Source of the DNA: Phycisphaeraceae bacterium | GTDB taxonomy: Bacteria > Planctomycetota > Phycisphaerae > Phycisphaerales > UBA1924 | DNA: 64,000 nt | Reading direction: 5' to 3' | Assembly (NCBI GenBank): GCA_020639155.1 | Contig: JACKHF010000001.1 | Span: 124,001 to 188,000, forward strand | Shown: piece after piece, positions 53,554-62,296 of the stretch | How the letters are laid out: the number at the start of each line of letters is the position of its first letter | How positions within the stretch are numbered: the first letter of the stretch is position 1 | The notes under the pieces: model-generated | What the model was told of the DNA's origin: nothing | Databases searched by the model: none | Seen by the model: only the letters and a program-made list of their open reading frames with translations | Program-made: the position numbers and the translations under genes

Positions 53554-54219
53554 ATGGACACCCCCCAACCACAATGGAAACAACGTCTGCCAAACACACT
53601 GAGTGTGGCCCGTTGCTTCATTGCTGCTGGCATCATCGTTGTCCTTGCGACAGCTCCATCCCCACATCATGGTGTTGATACAAGTGGGTCAATGGCTGCA
53701 GACTGGCGCCTGATTGGATGCATGATCGCGTTTGTTGTTGCAGCGATCACAGACATGCTCGACGGACATCTGGCACGCAGGTGGAATGTTGTCAGCAAGT
53801 TCGGGCGAATCATCGATCCGTTTGCAGACAAAGCGCTCGTCATCGGCACACTTGCATGCCTTGCTGGCCCAGCGTACACAGTTTTCACCACAAATGCAGG
53901 GGAAAACGCTCAGTTAGTACATATCACCGGGGTGAATGTACTTATTGCAGTCATTGTTCTGATCAGAGAACTTCTTGTGACTTCGATTCGCGCAGTCTAC
54001 GAATCAGATGGATACGATTTTTCAGCTGGCAAGTTCGGAAAAGCGAAAATGATTCTGCAGTCTGTGTGTATTCCAACTGTCATGCTGATAGCAGGACTTG
54101 GGCTGGCCCTTCCGGACTCAAGTTGGATTCATGCAAACAATCTCATGATGTGGCTTACAGCAGGAGTGACAGCCGTCTCAGCATACCCATATGTGCGACG
54201 TATTGGCGCCAACTCGTGA
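53554..54219 (+). CDS. pgsA: CDP-diacylglycerol-glycerol-3-phosphate phosphatidyltransferase
   Basis: The membrane enzyme makes phosphatidylglycerophosphate, the first committed step to phosphatidylglycerol. The complete CDP-alcohol phosphotransferase motif is present: D67-x2-D70-G-x2-A-R75-x8-G-x3-D88-x3-D92. The 221 residues include about five or six membrane helices. A roughly 30-residue loop (about 32-52) is longer than usual. The ATG at 53554 follows an AGAGGCC stretch. It acts with the phosphatase encoded by pgpA at 40999. Confidence 0.92.
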   Translation: MDTPQPQWKQRLPNTLSVARCFIAAGIIVVLATAPSPHHGVDTSGSMAADWRLIGCMIAFVVAAITDMLDGHLARRWNVVSKFGRIIDPFADKALVIGTLACLAGPAYTVFTTNAGENAQLVHITGVNVLIAVIVLIRELLVTSIRAVYESDGYDFSAGKFGKAKMILQSVCIPTVMLIAGLGLALPDSSWIHANNLMMWLTAGVTAVSAYPYVRRIGANS

Positions 54220-54595
54220 CACTCCATGATTGTGTCTCCAGAAAGCTCGACGCCGGGGCATCGAACGACCCACTGAAAAACCCCACAAATCTCTACTTTG
54301 TACTTCAAACCACACTGCTCTATAGTGCATAGAGACCCTGATATTGGCTTGAATCCCACACGACCCGATCATTTTCCAATCATTGGCTCGGATCCTGATA
54401 TATTTGTCCGATAATATCATGAAAAAAGGGTGAAATACAAAGAACATATGAACTTGCATCGTTTTTTTTGATACAACGCTGGCATTCCAGAGCAACTTGA
54501 TGTACCTTAGCGGCATCGGCTGACTGAGTCGTTCGGTCAGCAAGGTGTCTGAAGCATGGGGACCGACCCCCGTAATCTCTGTTGAGGAGAAAGAA
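54220..54595 (+). promoter_or_regulatory. Long AT-rich leader with two hairpins before the first PEP-CTERM-like gene
   Basis: This 376-nt gap holds no supported gene. Its middle (about 54330-54480) is markedly AT-rich with homopolymer runs. Close to the start codon are two hairpins: GCTGAC/GTCAGC at 54519-54541 and a GGGG/CCCC stem at about 54557-54570. A strong ribosome site (GAGGAGA) follows at about 54584. The structure suggests a structured 5' untranslated region; no known riboswitch class was recognised. Confidence 0.45.
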
Positions 54596-55144
54596 ATGAA
54601 GAAAGTTCTTGCACTGTTTGCTGTCGCTGGCGTTGCAACTGCAGCATCCGCTCAGTCTCTGAGCATGCCCGCTGGTCTGTCCGTTGACTCGGGCACACCG
54701 TCCGTCACATTCAACGTCAGCCTCTCGTTCGATGCTGCATCATACTTTGCTTTCGCAGGTTATGATGGCGCAATCAACGCTTCCGCTGGCACAATCGCTG
54801 TCTCCGGCCCAGCAGCATCCGATCCGCTGTTCTTCGTTGCCAACGGCAACAACGTGATCTCCGGTCAGCTCCACTTCCCCCCAGGCGTGAACGCGAACCC
54901 CGCCAACCCCTTCGATATCTTCGAAGCAACATTCACAGCGAATGACTTCACCAGCAGCTACACCGTTGATATCACAACAGCAACAAACCAGCTGTCACTG
55001 TACAACAGCGCATCAGGTCCGCAGGCAACAGCTGTTCAGGCAACTGAGCTCGCTGGCACCATCCAGGTCATCGGCGTTCCCGCACCGTCCTCACTGGCTC
55101 TCGTTGGCCTCGGCGGTCTGGTCGCGACACGTCGTCGCCGCTAA
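54596..55144 (+). CDS. PEP-CTERM-like surface protein, paralogue 1
   Basis: The 182-residue protein has a signal peptide ending ATAASAQ (about 19), a beta-sandwich body and a C-terminal sorting signal: a short PAP motif (VPAPSS), a hydrophobic helix and RRRR at the very end. In PEP-CTERM proteins this tail is recognised by an exosortase; the motif here is PAP rather than PEP. The body begins MPAGLSVDSGTPSVTFNVS. It is similar to two neighbouring genes downstream. A strong terminator follows, so it is probably made as a separate, abundant transcript. No exosortase gene is in the window. Confidence 0.85.
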   Translation: MKKVLALFAVAGVATAASAQSLSMPAGLSVDSGTPSVTFNVSLSFDAASYFAFAGYDGAINASAGTIAVSGPAASDPLFFVANGNNVISGQLHFPPGVNANPANPFDIFEATFTANDFTSSYTVDITTATNQLSLYNSASGPQATAVQATELAGTIQVIGVPAPSSLALVGLGGLVATRRRR

Positions 55145-55210
55145 TACCATAATGGTTGCCGCCTAGGCAACCATGCACTTCAGACACACGCTCTGAAGAT
55201 TGATCAATCG

Positions 55211-55249
55211 CACCCCCGGTCGTATCACGATCGGGGGTGTTTCTTTTTT
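55211..55249 (+). terminator. Strong terminator after PEP-CTERM-like paralogue 1
   Basis: A 13-bp stem with one G-T pair (arms CACCCCCGGTCGT and ACGATCGGGGGTG), a 3-nt loop and a TTTCTTTTTT tail, 66 nt after the stop. Confidence 0.9.
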
Positions 55250-55381
55250 GCAAAATCTCAGACTTCACCGGATCTGGTACATCAACCTTCAAGTATACTC
55301 AAAGCAGAGCGTAGTGAGTCCCCAATAGCAGTTGCTCCCTTGCTCAAAAAGTTCGCACAATGCTGTCCAAAGGAGGAGTTG

Positions 55382-55996
55382 ATGAGATACCTGTCCGCTT
55401 CGATCGCCGCTGTATGCCTCATCAACTGCACAGCTTCCAGCCAGCCTTCGGTATTCCCCGCACTGCATATGCCTGCAGGGCTTGTGGTCTCACCCCAGAA
55501 TCCAAGCGTCACGTTCACCGTGTCCGCAAGTTTCGACAGTAGTCTGCACTTTGCATTTGCAGGATACGATGGCGAACTCTCATTCAGTGAAGGGATGATT
55601 TCGTCCACTGGATACGCGGGTACCGATCCGCTCTTTTTTCAGAGCACAATCGTGAACACATCTCTGTCGGTCATTTCGGGCCAGCTCTACATGCCAGGAC
55701 AAATTGTTCCACCAAACATATCAAACCCTTGTGAGTTTGTAGAGATCACTTTTACGGCAACAGATTTTTCAACGGCACACAATGTGACAATTTCCTCAGC
55801 GACCAATGCTGTTGCATTTTACGACGGCTGGTTTACTCCAACGGCAACACTGTATGAGCCGCCGAATGTCAACGAACTCCTTGGCACGATCACAGTGATA
55901 CCTGCACCAGCAACGGTAGTAGCAGCGTGTGCATTCTGCAGCTTGCTCGGGTTGCAGCGAAGACGCTCAGAACCCCAAACTGCAGCATCCACATGA
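55382..55996 (+). CDS. PEP-CTERM-like surface protein, paralogue 2
   Basis: The 204-residue protein shares the body of its neighbours (MPAGLVVSPQNPSVTFTVS, HFAFAGYDGELS). Its export signal is short (MRYLSASIAAVCLINCTASS) and contains a Cys. The C-terminal signal is altered: PAPATVV, a Cys-containing hydrophobic stretch, then RRR followed by nine more polar residues instead of ending at the arginines. Its sorting may therefore be weaker or lost. The ATG at 55382 has AGGAGG upstream, about 5 nt. Codon usage matches its neighbours. Confidence 0.75.
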   Translation: MRYLSASIAAVCLINCTASSQPSVFPALHMPAGLVVSPQNPSVTFTVSASFDSSLHFAFAGYDGELSFSEGMISSTGYAGTDPLFFQSTIVNTSLSVISGQLYMPGQIVPPNISNPCEFVEITFTATDFSTAHNVTISSATNAVAFYDGWFTPTATLYEPPNVNELLGTITVIPAPATVVAACAFCSLLGLQRRRSEPQTAAST

Positions 55997-56076
55997 ATCG
56001 TTGCTCTTTTACCATGTGGTTATTTGACTTGAAGAGCATCTATTCGAATGGCAACAAAGAAACTGGAGAGAGAGAC

Positions 56077-56652
56077 ATGAAACCAATCACAACACTCGTC
56101 GCCGTCGCGTGTGCCACGCAAACAAGCTTCGCTCAGCCAATGCTGAACATGCCCTCAGGCTTGTCGGTCACGTCGCAGAATCCCTCCGTCACGTTTCCAG
56201 TGTACGTGTCTTTTGACTCCAATATCTACTACGCTGCTGGCGCAATTGAAACCACGATTTACGCAGATCATGGAATCATTGAAGTAACTGGTGCAGGCAT
56301 GATGGATCCACAGTACCTTGTCACATCCAGTTTCGGAACCTCTGCGGAAGTCGTGTCGGGCCAGCAACACTTTCCAAGTGCTGGCCTATTCGCAAACACT
56401 GCAAATCCCATTGCCATGTTTGATGTCACATACACAGTAACAAACTTGTCACTGCCAGCTGGATCGCTCATTGATTTTACAACTGACACTACAGTTCTGT
56501 GGATGTTTACAAGCCCAACCCTGCCTTCAGCAGTGAATCTAGGTAGCAATATCAACGAACTCGCAGGCGTTGTGATCTACAACATCCCCGCTCCAAATAC
56601 CCTCGCTGCGTTTGGATTGGGCAGTCTCGTCCTCGTGCGTCGTCGTCGATAA
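56077..56652 (+). CDS. PEP-CTERM-like surface protein, paralogue 3
   Basis: The 191-residue protein has a signal peptide ending TSFAQ (about 20), the shared body start MPSGLSVTSQNPSVTFPVY and a C-terminal signal IPAPNT, hydrophobic helix, RRRR end. It is more distant from paralogue 1 than paralogue 2 in the first half. A GGAGAGAGAG stretch precedes the ATG at 56077. The frame is also open from 55927, inside the previous gene. It converges with apt, with 10 nt between the stops. Confidence 0.82.
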   Translation: MKPITTLVAVACATQTSFAQPMLNMPSGLSVTSQNPSVTFPVYVSFDSNIYYAAGAIETTIYADHGIIEVTGAGMMDPQYLVTSSFGTSAEVVSGQQHFPSAGLFANTANPIAMFDVTYTVTNLSLPAGSLIDFTTDTTVLWMFTSPTLPSAVNLGSNINELAGVVIYNIPAPNTLAAFGLGSLVLVRRRR

Positions 56653-56662
56653 ACGCAAAGCC

Positions 56663-57214
56663 TCACTGCACTTTCAGCACAGTGTGCAGCATCGCATAAT
56701 CGCGCACATGCGATGCACCGTTCAGTGCGCACAACTCGATCAGAATCGACATGCCCGCGATCTCAGCCTGTGCCTGAACCACAAGCTCGCAACATGCTTT
56801 GAGTGTCCCGCCGGTCGCAAGCAGATCATCGACAATCAGCACGCGACTCCCTTTCGGAAGTGCATCCTCGTGGATCTCGAGTGCATCACTCCCGTACTCA
56901 AGGTCGTACGACACCTGCCGAACTGCTCTGGGCAACTTGCCCGGCTTGCGCACGGGGACAAACCCTGCATTCAGTCTGCGAGCAATCGCGGTCCCAAAGA
57001 TAAACCCACGAGATTCTGCGCCAGTGACATACTGCACACGCTGATCGTCTGACAGATTCAGCCACGGCTTGGCCATCAACTCAACCGCGAGCGCGAGCGC
57101 CTCCGCATCCGCAAGAAGCGGCGTGTGGTCCTTGAACACGATACCCGGCTTTGGAAAATCGGGCACATCACGCACGAATCCCATCAGATGCTGTGTCGGA
57201 TTGGTTGCTGGCAT
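56663..57214 (-). CDS. apt: Adenine phosphoribosyltransferase
   Basis: The enzyme salvages adenine to AMP with PRPP. The PRPP-binding motif VLIVDDLLATGGT is present, with the adenine-pocket block SRGFIFGTAIARRLNAGFVPVR and the start LMGFVRDVPDFPKPGIVFKD. From the ATG at 57214 the protein has 183 residues, the family length. That start has GGAG 5 nt upstream, while ATG 57250 and the frame start at 57334 would add an unrelated N-terminus. It is divergent from groES, which begins 72 nt away. Confidence 0.95.
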   Translation of the reverse strand: MPATNPTQHLMGFVRDVPDFPKPGIVFKDHTPLLADAEALALAVELMAKPWLNLSDDQRVQYVTGAESRGFIFGTAIARRLNAGFVPVRKPGKLPRAVRQVSYDLEYGSDALEIHEDALPKGSRVLIVDDLLATGGTLKACCELVVQAQAEIAGMSILIELCALNGASHVRDYAMLHTVLKVQ

Positions 57215-57285
57215 CGGCACTCCTGCACTTTCAGGCGGTTTATGACTCATCGGCAACACCGCTGACGGGCAGCATAACATAGTGC

Positions 57286-57639
57286 ATGAGTTCATCTCGT
57301 TCGACATCAGGGAACAACAAATCAGACGCGTCAAAGTCGGTCTTCGAGACGGTCGAGCCGATCGGGGCGCGCGTCCTCATCCGCAAGGATGAGGACAAGA
57401 AGCAGACAAAGTCGGGCATCCATCTGCCGGACAAGGTCGAGATCCCCACGCTGACAGGCCGAGTCGTGACCATCTCAGCCCAGGTCCAGTCCGACAGCGA
57501 CTACCCCATCGATCAGTACGACCGCGTCCTGTTCAATCCGAAGCACGCCATCCCGGTCGACTTCGAAGGCGACAACCGGCTCTTCGTCGTGCCGGTCGAG
57601 GATATTGTCGCAGTCATCCGCCGGGAAACGAGCGCGTGA
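57286..57639 (+). CDS. groES: Orphan GroES-family co-chaperonin
   Basis: The 117-residue protein has a GroES barrel with a mobile-loop-like segment (EDKKQTKSGIHLPDKVE), which should contact a GroEL ring. It has a 20-residue Ser/Asn-rich N-terminal extension, and the last third (FNPKHAIPVDFEGDNRLFVV) departs from the usual KYGGTEVKVDG motif. No groEL gene is nearby, so it is an orphan copy. The stop overlaps the aroA GTG start by 4 nt, which couples it to aroA. A role as a substitute or specialised co-chaperonin is inference. Confidence 0.85.
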   Translation: MSSSRSTSGNNKSDASKSVFETVEPIGARVLIRKDEDKKQTKSGIHLPDKVEIPTLTGRVVTISAQVQSDSDYPIDQYDRVLFNPKHAIPVDFEGDNRLFVVPVEDIVAVIRRETSA

Positions 57640-59063
57640 GCAGTATGGCAGCCCGTGAGACCGATCAGAAATCCATGCAGGCGTATCTCGATGTCCTGCG
57701 CACACCGATCGATGCGCTGCCGAACGAGCTTCAGATTCTCCCCATACACCAATCACACTTCCGCACGATCTCTGTGCAGCCGCCCGGTTCAAAGAGCCTG
57801 ACCAACCGTGCGCTGCTCTTGGCTGCACTCGCCGATGGCTCATCCACCGTTGCAAACGCGCTCATCGATGCCGACGACACACAGCGCATGCTCGGCGCAC
57901 TGCAGACGCTCGGTGTGCAGACACGCATCACAGGAACAACTGCCAGCGTGCAGGGCATCGGCGGCATGTTCCGGGTCGAACCGCCCGGCGCAGAGCTCGA
58001 CCTTGGCAACGCGGGCACAGCCACACGGTTTCTTGCTGCTGCATCACTCCTCTCAAAGTGGCCGACCACCATCACGGGAGATGCAAGGATGCGTGAGCGT
58101 CCCATCGGCGGTCTCGTCGATGCCCTCGAACAACTCGGCGCAAAGGTCGAGTTTCTTGCGAGCCCCTTCTGCCCACCAATCAGAATTACAGCGCCCGCCC
58201 CACTCCCGCGCGCAGCAACGGTCCATCTTGGCACGCTTGTATCAAGCCAGTTCATCTCCGCGCTGCTGCTCATCGGCCCGTTCCTGCCCGGCGGTATCAC
58301 GATCCAGCTCAAGGAAACACCACCGAGCGAGCCGTACATCCGCATGACACTGGGCATGCTCGATCAACTCGGTGTTTCGACGCGCGCAAGCGCAGACCTG
58401 CGTGTGCTCCGCGTTGCAGAACACGCGCTGTCAGATCTCGCGTTCGATATCGAGCCAGACGCATCGGGCGCGAGCTACTTTCTCGGCGCTGGCGCATTAT
58501 TGCAAAACGCAACCGTGCGCATCCCGGGTCTCAGCGCACACTCTCTCCAGGGTGATGTCGCCTGCGCAGAAGTCCTCTCACAGATGGGCGCAACGCTCGG
58601 CAGAAGCACCGCCAAGGATGCAGCCTACACCGCTATCCAGTCATCGGGCGAACTCAAAGGCATCGATGTCGATCTCGCAGACATGCCCGATATCGCGATG
58701 ACCATCGCATCAGTTGCCTGCTTCGCGAAAGGCACATCGACACTGCGCGGGCTCGGCACACTGCGCGTCAAGGAGACAGACCGCATCCACGCGATACAAA
58801 CAGAACTACGCAAAGTAGGTGTCGGCGTTGAAGAGATCGGCGCGGACCGCGATGCGCTCCGCGTTACGCCGCCAGCAAACGGTATCGACTGCTCAGCTGA
58901 TGCGCCCCTGGTTGCGTTCGACACATACAACGATCATCGGATGGCGATGTCACTCGCGCTGATTGGTCTGCGCAGACCGAACGTCGTCATCCGTGATCCC
59001 GCGTGCGTGCGAAAGACATATCCGACGTTCTGGCGTGACTTCTCACTGCTCTACACGTCATGA
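57636..59063 (+). CDS. aroA: 5-enolpyruvylshikimate-3-phosphate synthase
   Basis: The shikimate-pathway enzyme makes EPSP from shikimate-3-phosphate and phosphoenolpyruvate. Two-lobed signatures are visible: PGSKSLTNRALLLAALADG, ELDLGNAGTATRFLAA, RERPIGGLVDALEQLGAKVE, and the C-terminal LRVKETDRIHAIQTELRKVG and TYNDHRMAMSLALIGL. The length is 475 residues, including a 35-residue N-terminal extension ahead of the core. The start is GTG 57636 inside GTGA, overlapping the groES stop. The stop overlaps the Nramp-like ATG by 4 nt. Confidence 0.95.
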   Translation: MSSMAARETDQKSMQAYLDVLRTPIDALPNELQILPIHQSHFRTISVQPPGSKSLTNRALLLAALADGSSTVANALIDADDTQRMLGALQTLGVQTRITGTTASVQGIGGMFRVEPPGAELDLGNAGTATRFLAAASLLSKWPTTITGDARMRERPIGGLVDALEQLGAKVEFLASPFCPPIRITAPAPLPRAATVHLGTLVSSQFISALLLIGPFLPGGITIQLKETPPSEPYIRMTLGMLDQLGVSTRASADLRVLRVAEHALSDLAFDIEPDASGASYFLGAGALLQNATVRIPGLSAHSLQGDVACAEVLSQMGATLGRSTAKDAAYTAIQSSGELKGIDVDLADMPDIAMTIASVACFAKGTSTLRGLGTLRVKETDRIHAIQTELRKVGVGVEEIGADRDALRVTPPANGIDCSADAPLVAFDTYNDHRMAMSLALIGLRRPNVVIRDPACVRKTYPTFWRDFSLLYTS

Positions 59064-60400
59064 CCGATCCAACGCCAGCAACCCCTGCGAGGAAGTTTCC
59101 ACTCCTCGCCATCATCGGCCCGGGTGTGCTGGTCGCTGCGACTGGTGTCGGTGCGGGCGATATCGCAACCGCATCCATCGCAGGGTCAATGCTCGGCGTT
59201 GCCATCCTCTGGGCTGCTGGGTTCGGCGCAACACTCAAGTTCGTCCTCACCGAGTGTCTCGCGCGCTGGCAGATCGCTACACAGCGCACCATCCTTGAGG
59301 GCGCGATGCTCCATCTCGGCTGGTTCGCGTTCATCGCGTTCGTGATCTACCTTGTCCCGTGGACATTCGTCACATGCGCAGCACTCATCAACGCGTGCGG
59401 TGTGTTCGCTGGCGCAATGATCCCGTACAACGTCTCGGGTCTTGAGCCAAACATCGAGAAGATCATCTTCGGCATCGCGTCGAGCCTTGTCGGACTCATT
59501 CTTGTCTGGTTCGGCGGATACAAACTGTTCGCTCGCGTGATGACCGTCGCGGTCGGCATTATGTTCGCGTGCGTAATCACGACCGCGATCATGCTCAAGC
59601 CCGATCCCGTGTCGATCGTCTCGGGTCTGCTACCGATCAGCCTGCCCCAATGGGATACCGGTGGATTGACACGGACCATCGCGTACATGGGCGGCGTCGG
59701 AGGCACGCTCACTATCATCTGCTACTCGTACTGGATGCGCGAATCGGGGCGCACCACGAAAGCACATCTGCGCATCGCACGCATCGATGCGCTCATCGCG
59801 TACACACTCAGCGCCCTGTTTGGGATAGCGGTTGTCATTATCGCGAGCAAGGCCCAAGGAAGCGGCAGCGGGAGCGCACTCATCACAAGCATGGGCGATG
59901 TGCTCGAACAATCAATCGGGCCTACAGGAAAATACATCTTTCTCGGCGGCGCCTTCGCAGCAGCCTTCTCAAGCGTGCTTGGTGTGTGGCAGTCTGTGCC
60001 GTACATCTACGCCGATGTCTGGAGACTCCGCAACCATGTTGGCAAGGGAGAGAGTGCAGGGGAACTCCCGCCAGTTGATACGAAGAGCAGAGTCTACAAA
60101 GCAACACTGCTGCTTATCGCAACGGTCCCGATGCTTGGTGTGCTGTTCAAGTTCAATGACATCCAGCTGATCTACGCGTTCATCGGCGCGTTCTTCATCC
60201 CTGGGCTTGCGCTAGCGTGTCTCATACTTACATCACGAAAGTCGCTCATCGGCGGGCGATACACATCATCGATTCTGACAAAGTGCGTGCTCGTGCTCGC
60301 GATTGTGTTCTTTACTGTCGCTGGCACGCTCGAAGTCAAGAACAAACTCGGCAAGCGGTCAAAGCAAGCAGAAACGCCAGCACAATCACCCGCCAACTGA
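59060..60400 (+). CDS. Divergent Nramp-family transporter
   Basis: The 446-residue protein has about eleven membrane helices and the Nramp start GPGVLVAATGVGAGDIATAS. The first-helix motif DPGN, whose Asp and Asn hold the metal in canonical Nramps, is here GAGD. The canonical MPH segment in helix six is missing; that helix reads GGTLTIICYSYWM. This places it in a divergent branch that may carry another substrate or use another mechanism. It overlaps aroA by 4 nt, so it is the third gene of groES-aroA-Nramp. It overlaps the C-terminal end of the converging abgT gene by 15 nt. Confidence 0.85.
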   Translation: MTDPTPATPARKFPLLAIIGPGVLVAATGVGAGDIATASIAGSMLGVAILWAAGFGATLKFVLTECLARWQIATQRTILEGAMLHLGWFAFIAFVIYLVPWTFVTCAALINACGVFAGAMIPYNVSGLEPNIEKIIFGIASSLVGLILVWFGGYKLFARVMTVAVGIMFACVITTAIMLKPDPVSIVSGLLPISLPQWDTGGLTRTIAYMGGVGGTLTIICYSYWMRESGRTTKAHLRIARIDALIAYTLSALFGIAVVIIASKAQGSGSGSALITSMGDVLEQSIGPTGKYIFLGGAFAAAFSSVLGVWQSVPYIYADVWRLRNHVGKGESAGELPPVDTKSRVYKATLLLIATVPMLGVLFKFNDIQLIYAFIGAFFIPGLALACLILTSRKSLIGGRYTSSILTKCVLVLAIVFFTVAGTLEVKNKLGKRSKQAETPAQSPAN

Positions 60401-62119
60401 GTATGACAACGGTCCTGCAGGTCCGAGCGGGATGCCCAGCCACAGCCACATCAGCAGCAGGATTGTCCACGCGATCAGGAACACGATCGAGTACGGGAGC
60501 ATCATCGCGACGAGCGTGCCAAGACCGGACTTCGGCGCATGCTTCTGCATGAACACAAGAATGATGACAAGGTACGCGTTGAGCGGCGTGATGACGTTCG
60601 TCACGGAATCACCGATGCGGTACGCGGCCTGCGTCAGTTCGGGGCTGATCCCGATCATCATGAACATCGGCACGAAGATCGGTGCAAAGAGCGCATACTT
60701 GGCGCTCATCGAACCGACGAACAGGTTGAACACCATCGTCACCAGCACGAATGCAACCATCAAAAGGCCGGCCGACAAGCCCATGTTTGCAAGCTGTGAT
60801 CCACCCCAGATCGCGAGCATCGTGCCGAGATTGCTCTGGTTGAACAGCGCAATGAACTGACCCGCAAAGAACGCCAGCACGATGATCGGCGCCATCGCTT
60901 TCATCGCTTCGATCATGTGCTCGGCAGCATCCTTCGACGACTTCACCGAACCAGTCGCAGCACCGAACGCCAATCCCGGAATCAGGAACGACAGGAAAAT
61001 CATCGGCACGATCGCGTCGACCCACCGGTCGAACCTGCGCGTACTCGGTACAACAAGCTGATCGTTATGGACAAACGCGCCAGCAGGACGCTCAGCTTCT
61101 TCCAGTGCCATTCCGTTGGGGACGATCTCCACCGTGATCATCCGCGCGTTCTCGCCGATCGATGCGGGATCCGGCGCGTGCGCAGTGTAGAGCGGCGCAC
61201 CCGGGATCAGCACCAACGCAAGCAGCGCACCAACCACGATCACCCCTGCGATACCAGCTGCGCGCAGACCTCTGCGATCATCATCGTTGAGCAGATGTGC
61301 CTTCGGATCTCTATCGCCCTCCGGCACGGGGCCGCCATCGTCGGCGGGCTTGCTGCGCAGTCTTGGCTCGACGAGCGCGCTGCTCACCCACCACCCAGCC
61401 AGTGTCATAATGAACGTCGATGCGATCATGAAGTACCAGTTGCACGTCGGCGCAACCGCGTAGTTCTCATCGAGCAGCTGCGCGCCCTCGGTCGACAAGC
61501 CCGACAGCATCGGATCAAGGCCCGTCACAAGCAGGTTCGCGTTGAACCCGGCAGACACACCCGCGAACACCGCAGCAATACCTGCCAACGGCGAACGCCC
61601 CACCGCGATATACAACATCGCAGCAAGCGGCGGCAGCACGATATATCCCGCGTCGAGCCCCATACTCGACATGATCCCGAGGAACACCATCGCGGGTGTC
61701 AGCAACTTTGCGGGAACAATCGCCATGAACGCTTTGAGCAGCGCAGCGAGCAATCCCGTGCGCTCAGCAACACCGATCCCGAGCATCCCCGTCAGCACAA
61801 TGCCGAGCGGATCGAACTCAACAAAGTTCTTCACCATGTTCGAGAACACCCAGTCGAGCCCGTCGCGCGAGAGCAGGCTGAACGGTTCAACGAACACACC
61901 CGTCCCAACGAGTTGCGTCCCAGCAGAGCCGTCCGCGTTGGTGATCGCCTGCATCGTCACGCGCTCGACCGACCACCCGAGCGATACCGCAATCGCAGAC
62001 ACGACCATGATGATGAGTGTGCCGCCAATGAACAGCATCGTGGGATCGGGCAGGCGATTCCCGATTCGTTCGATCCGATCGAGCAGCCCGGTGCGTGAGA
62101 CAGGTGTTGAATCTGACAT
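60386..62119 (-). CDS. AbgT-family p-aminobenzoyl-glutamate transporter
   Basis: The 577-residue protein has about eleven to thirteen membrane helices and typical AbgT blocks: GLLDRIERIGNRLPDPTMLF, ARGAGLLAALL-like GVAERTGLLAALLKAF, LGIMSSMGLDAGYIVLPPLA, and the C-terminal PELTQAAYRIGDSVTNVITPL. Family members move aminobenzoyl-glutamate or export sulfonamide-type folate analogues. A roughly 60-residue soluble loop lies at about 255-285 and 320-365. No folate gene is near. The ATG at 62119 is clear, followed by TM1. Confidence 0.9.
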   Translation of the reverse strand: MSDSTPVSRTGLLDRIERIGNRLPDPTMLFIGGTLIIMVVSAIAVSLGWSVERVTMQAITNADGSAGTQLVGTGVFVEPFSLLSRDGLDWVFSNMVKNFVEFDPLGIVLTGMLGIGVAERTGLLAALLKAFMAIVPAKLLTPAMVFLGIMSSMGLDAGYIVLPPLAAMLYIAVGRSPLAGIAAVFAGVSAGFNANLLVTGLDPMLSGLSTEGAQLLDENYAVAPTCNWYFMIASTFIMTLAGWWVSSALVEPRLRSKPADDGGPVPEGDRDPKAHLLNDDDRRGLRAAGIAGVIVVGALLALVLIPGAPLYTAHAPDPASIGENARMITVEIVPNGMALEEAERPAGAFVHNDQLVVPSTRRFDRWVDAIVPMIFLSFLIPGLAFGAATGSVKSSKDAAEHMIEAMKAMAPIIVLAFFAGQFIALFNQSNLGTMLAIWGGSQLANMGLSAGLLMVAFVLVTMVFNLFVGSMSAKYALFAPIFVPMFMMIGISPELTQAAYRIGDSVTNVITPLNAYLVIILVFMQKHAPKSGLGTLVAMMLPYSIVFLIAWTILLLMWLWLGIPLGPAGPLSYSVGG

Positions 62120-62296
62120 GGATCACTCCGTGAGAGACAGCGATAACGCGGATCGACAGGGTACACGAATCCCTTCGTCCTCGCAAACTTGCACTGATTA
62201 GATTACACGTCAGCAACCGAAACCCGGGAAACCCGGCTGGATTGCGTCAAAAACACACCTGTCATGCCTGCGCGCGAACGTCATCAAGCAGCAGCG

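Noticed and set aside
54480..54500. Possible sigma-54 promoter (TGGCATTCCAGAGCA) upstream of the PEP-CTERM-like gene
   Set aside because: The GG-to-GC spacing is 9 nt instead of the required 10, and the -24 and -12 boxes match poorly.
62222..62240. Terminator hairpin (CCCGG/CCGGG) between abgT and the small membrane-protein gene
   Set aside because: The stem is only five pairs and the following T run is short and interrupted.
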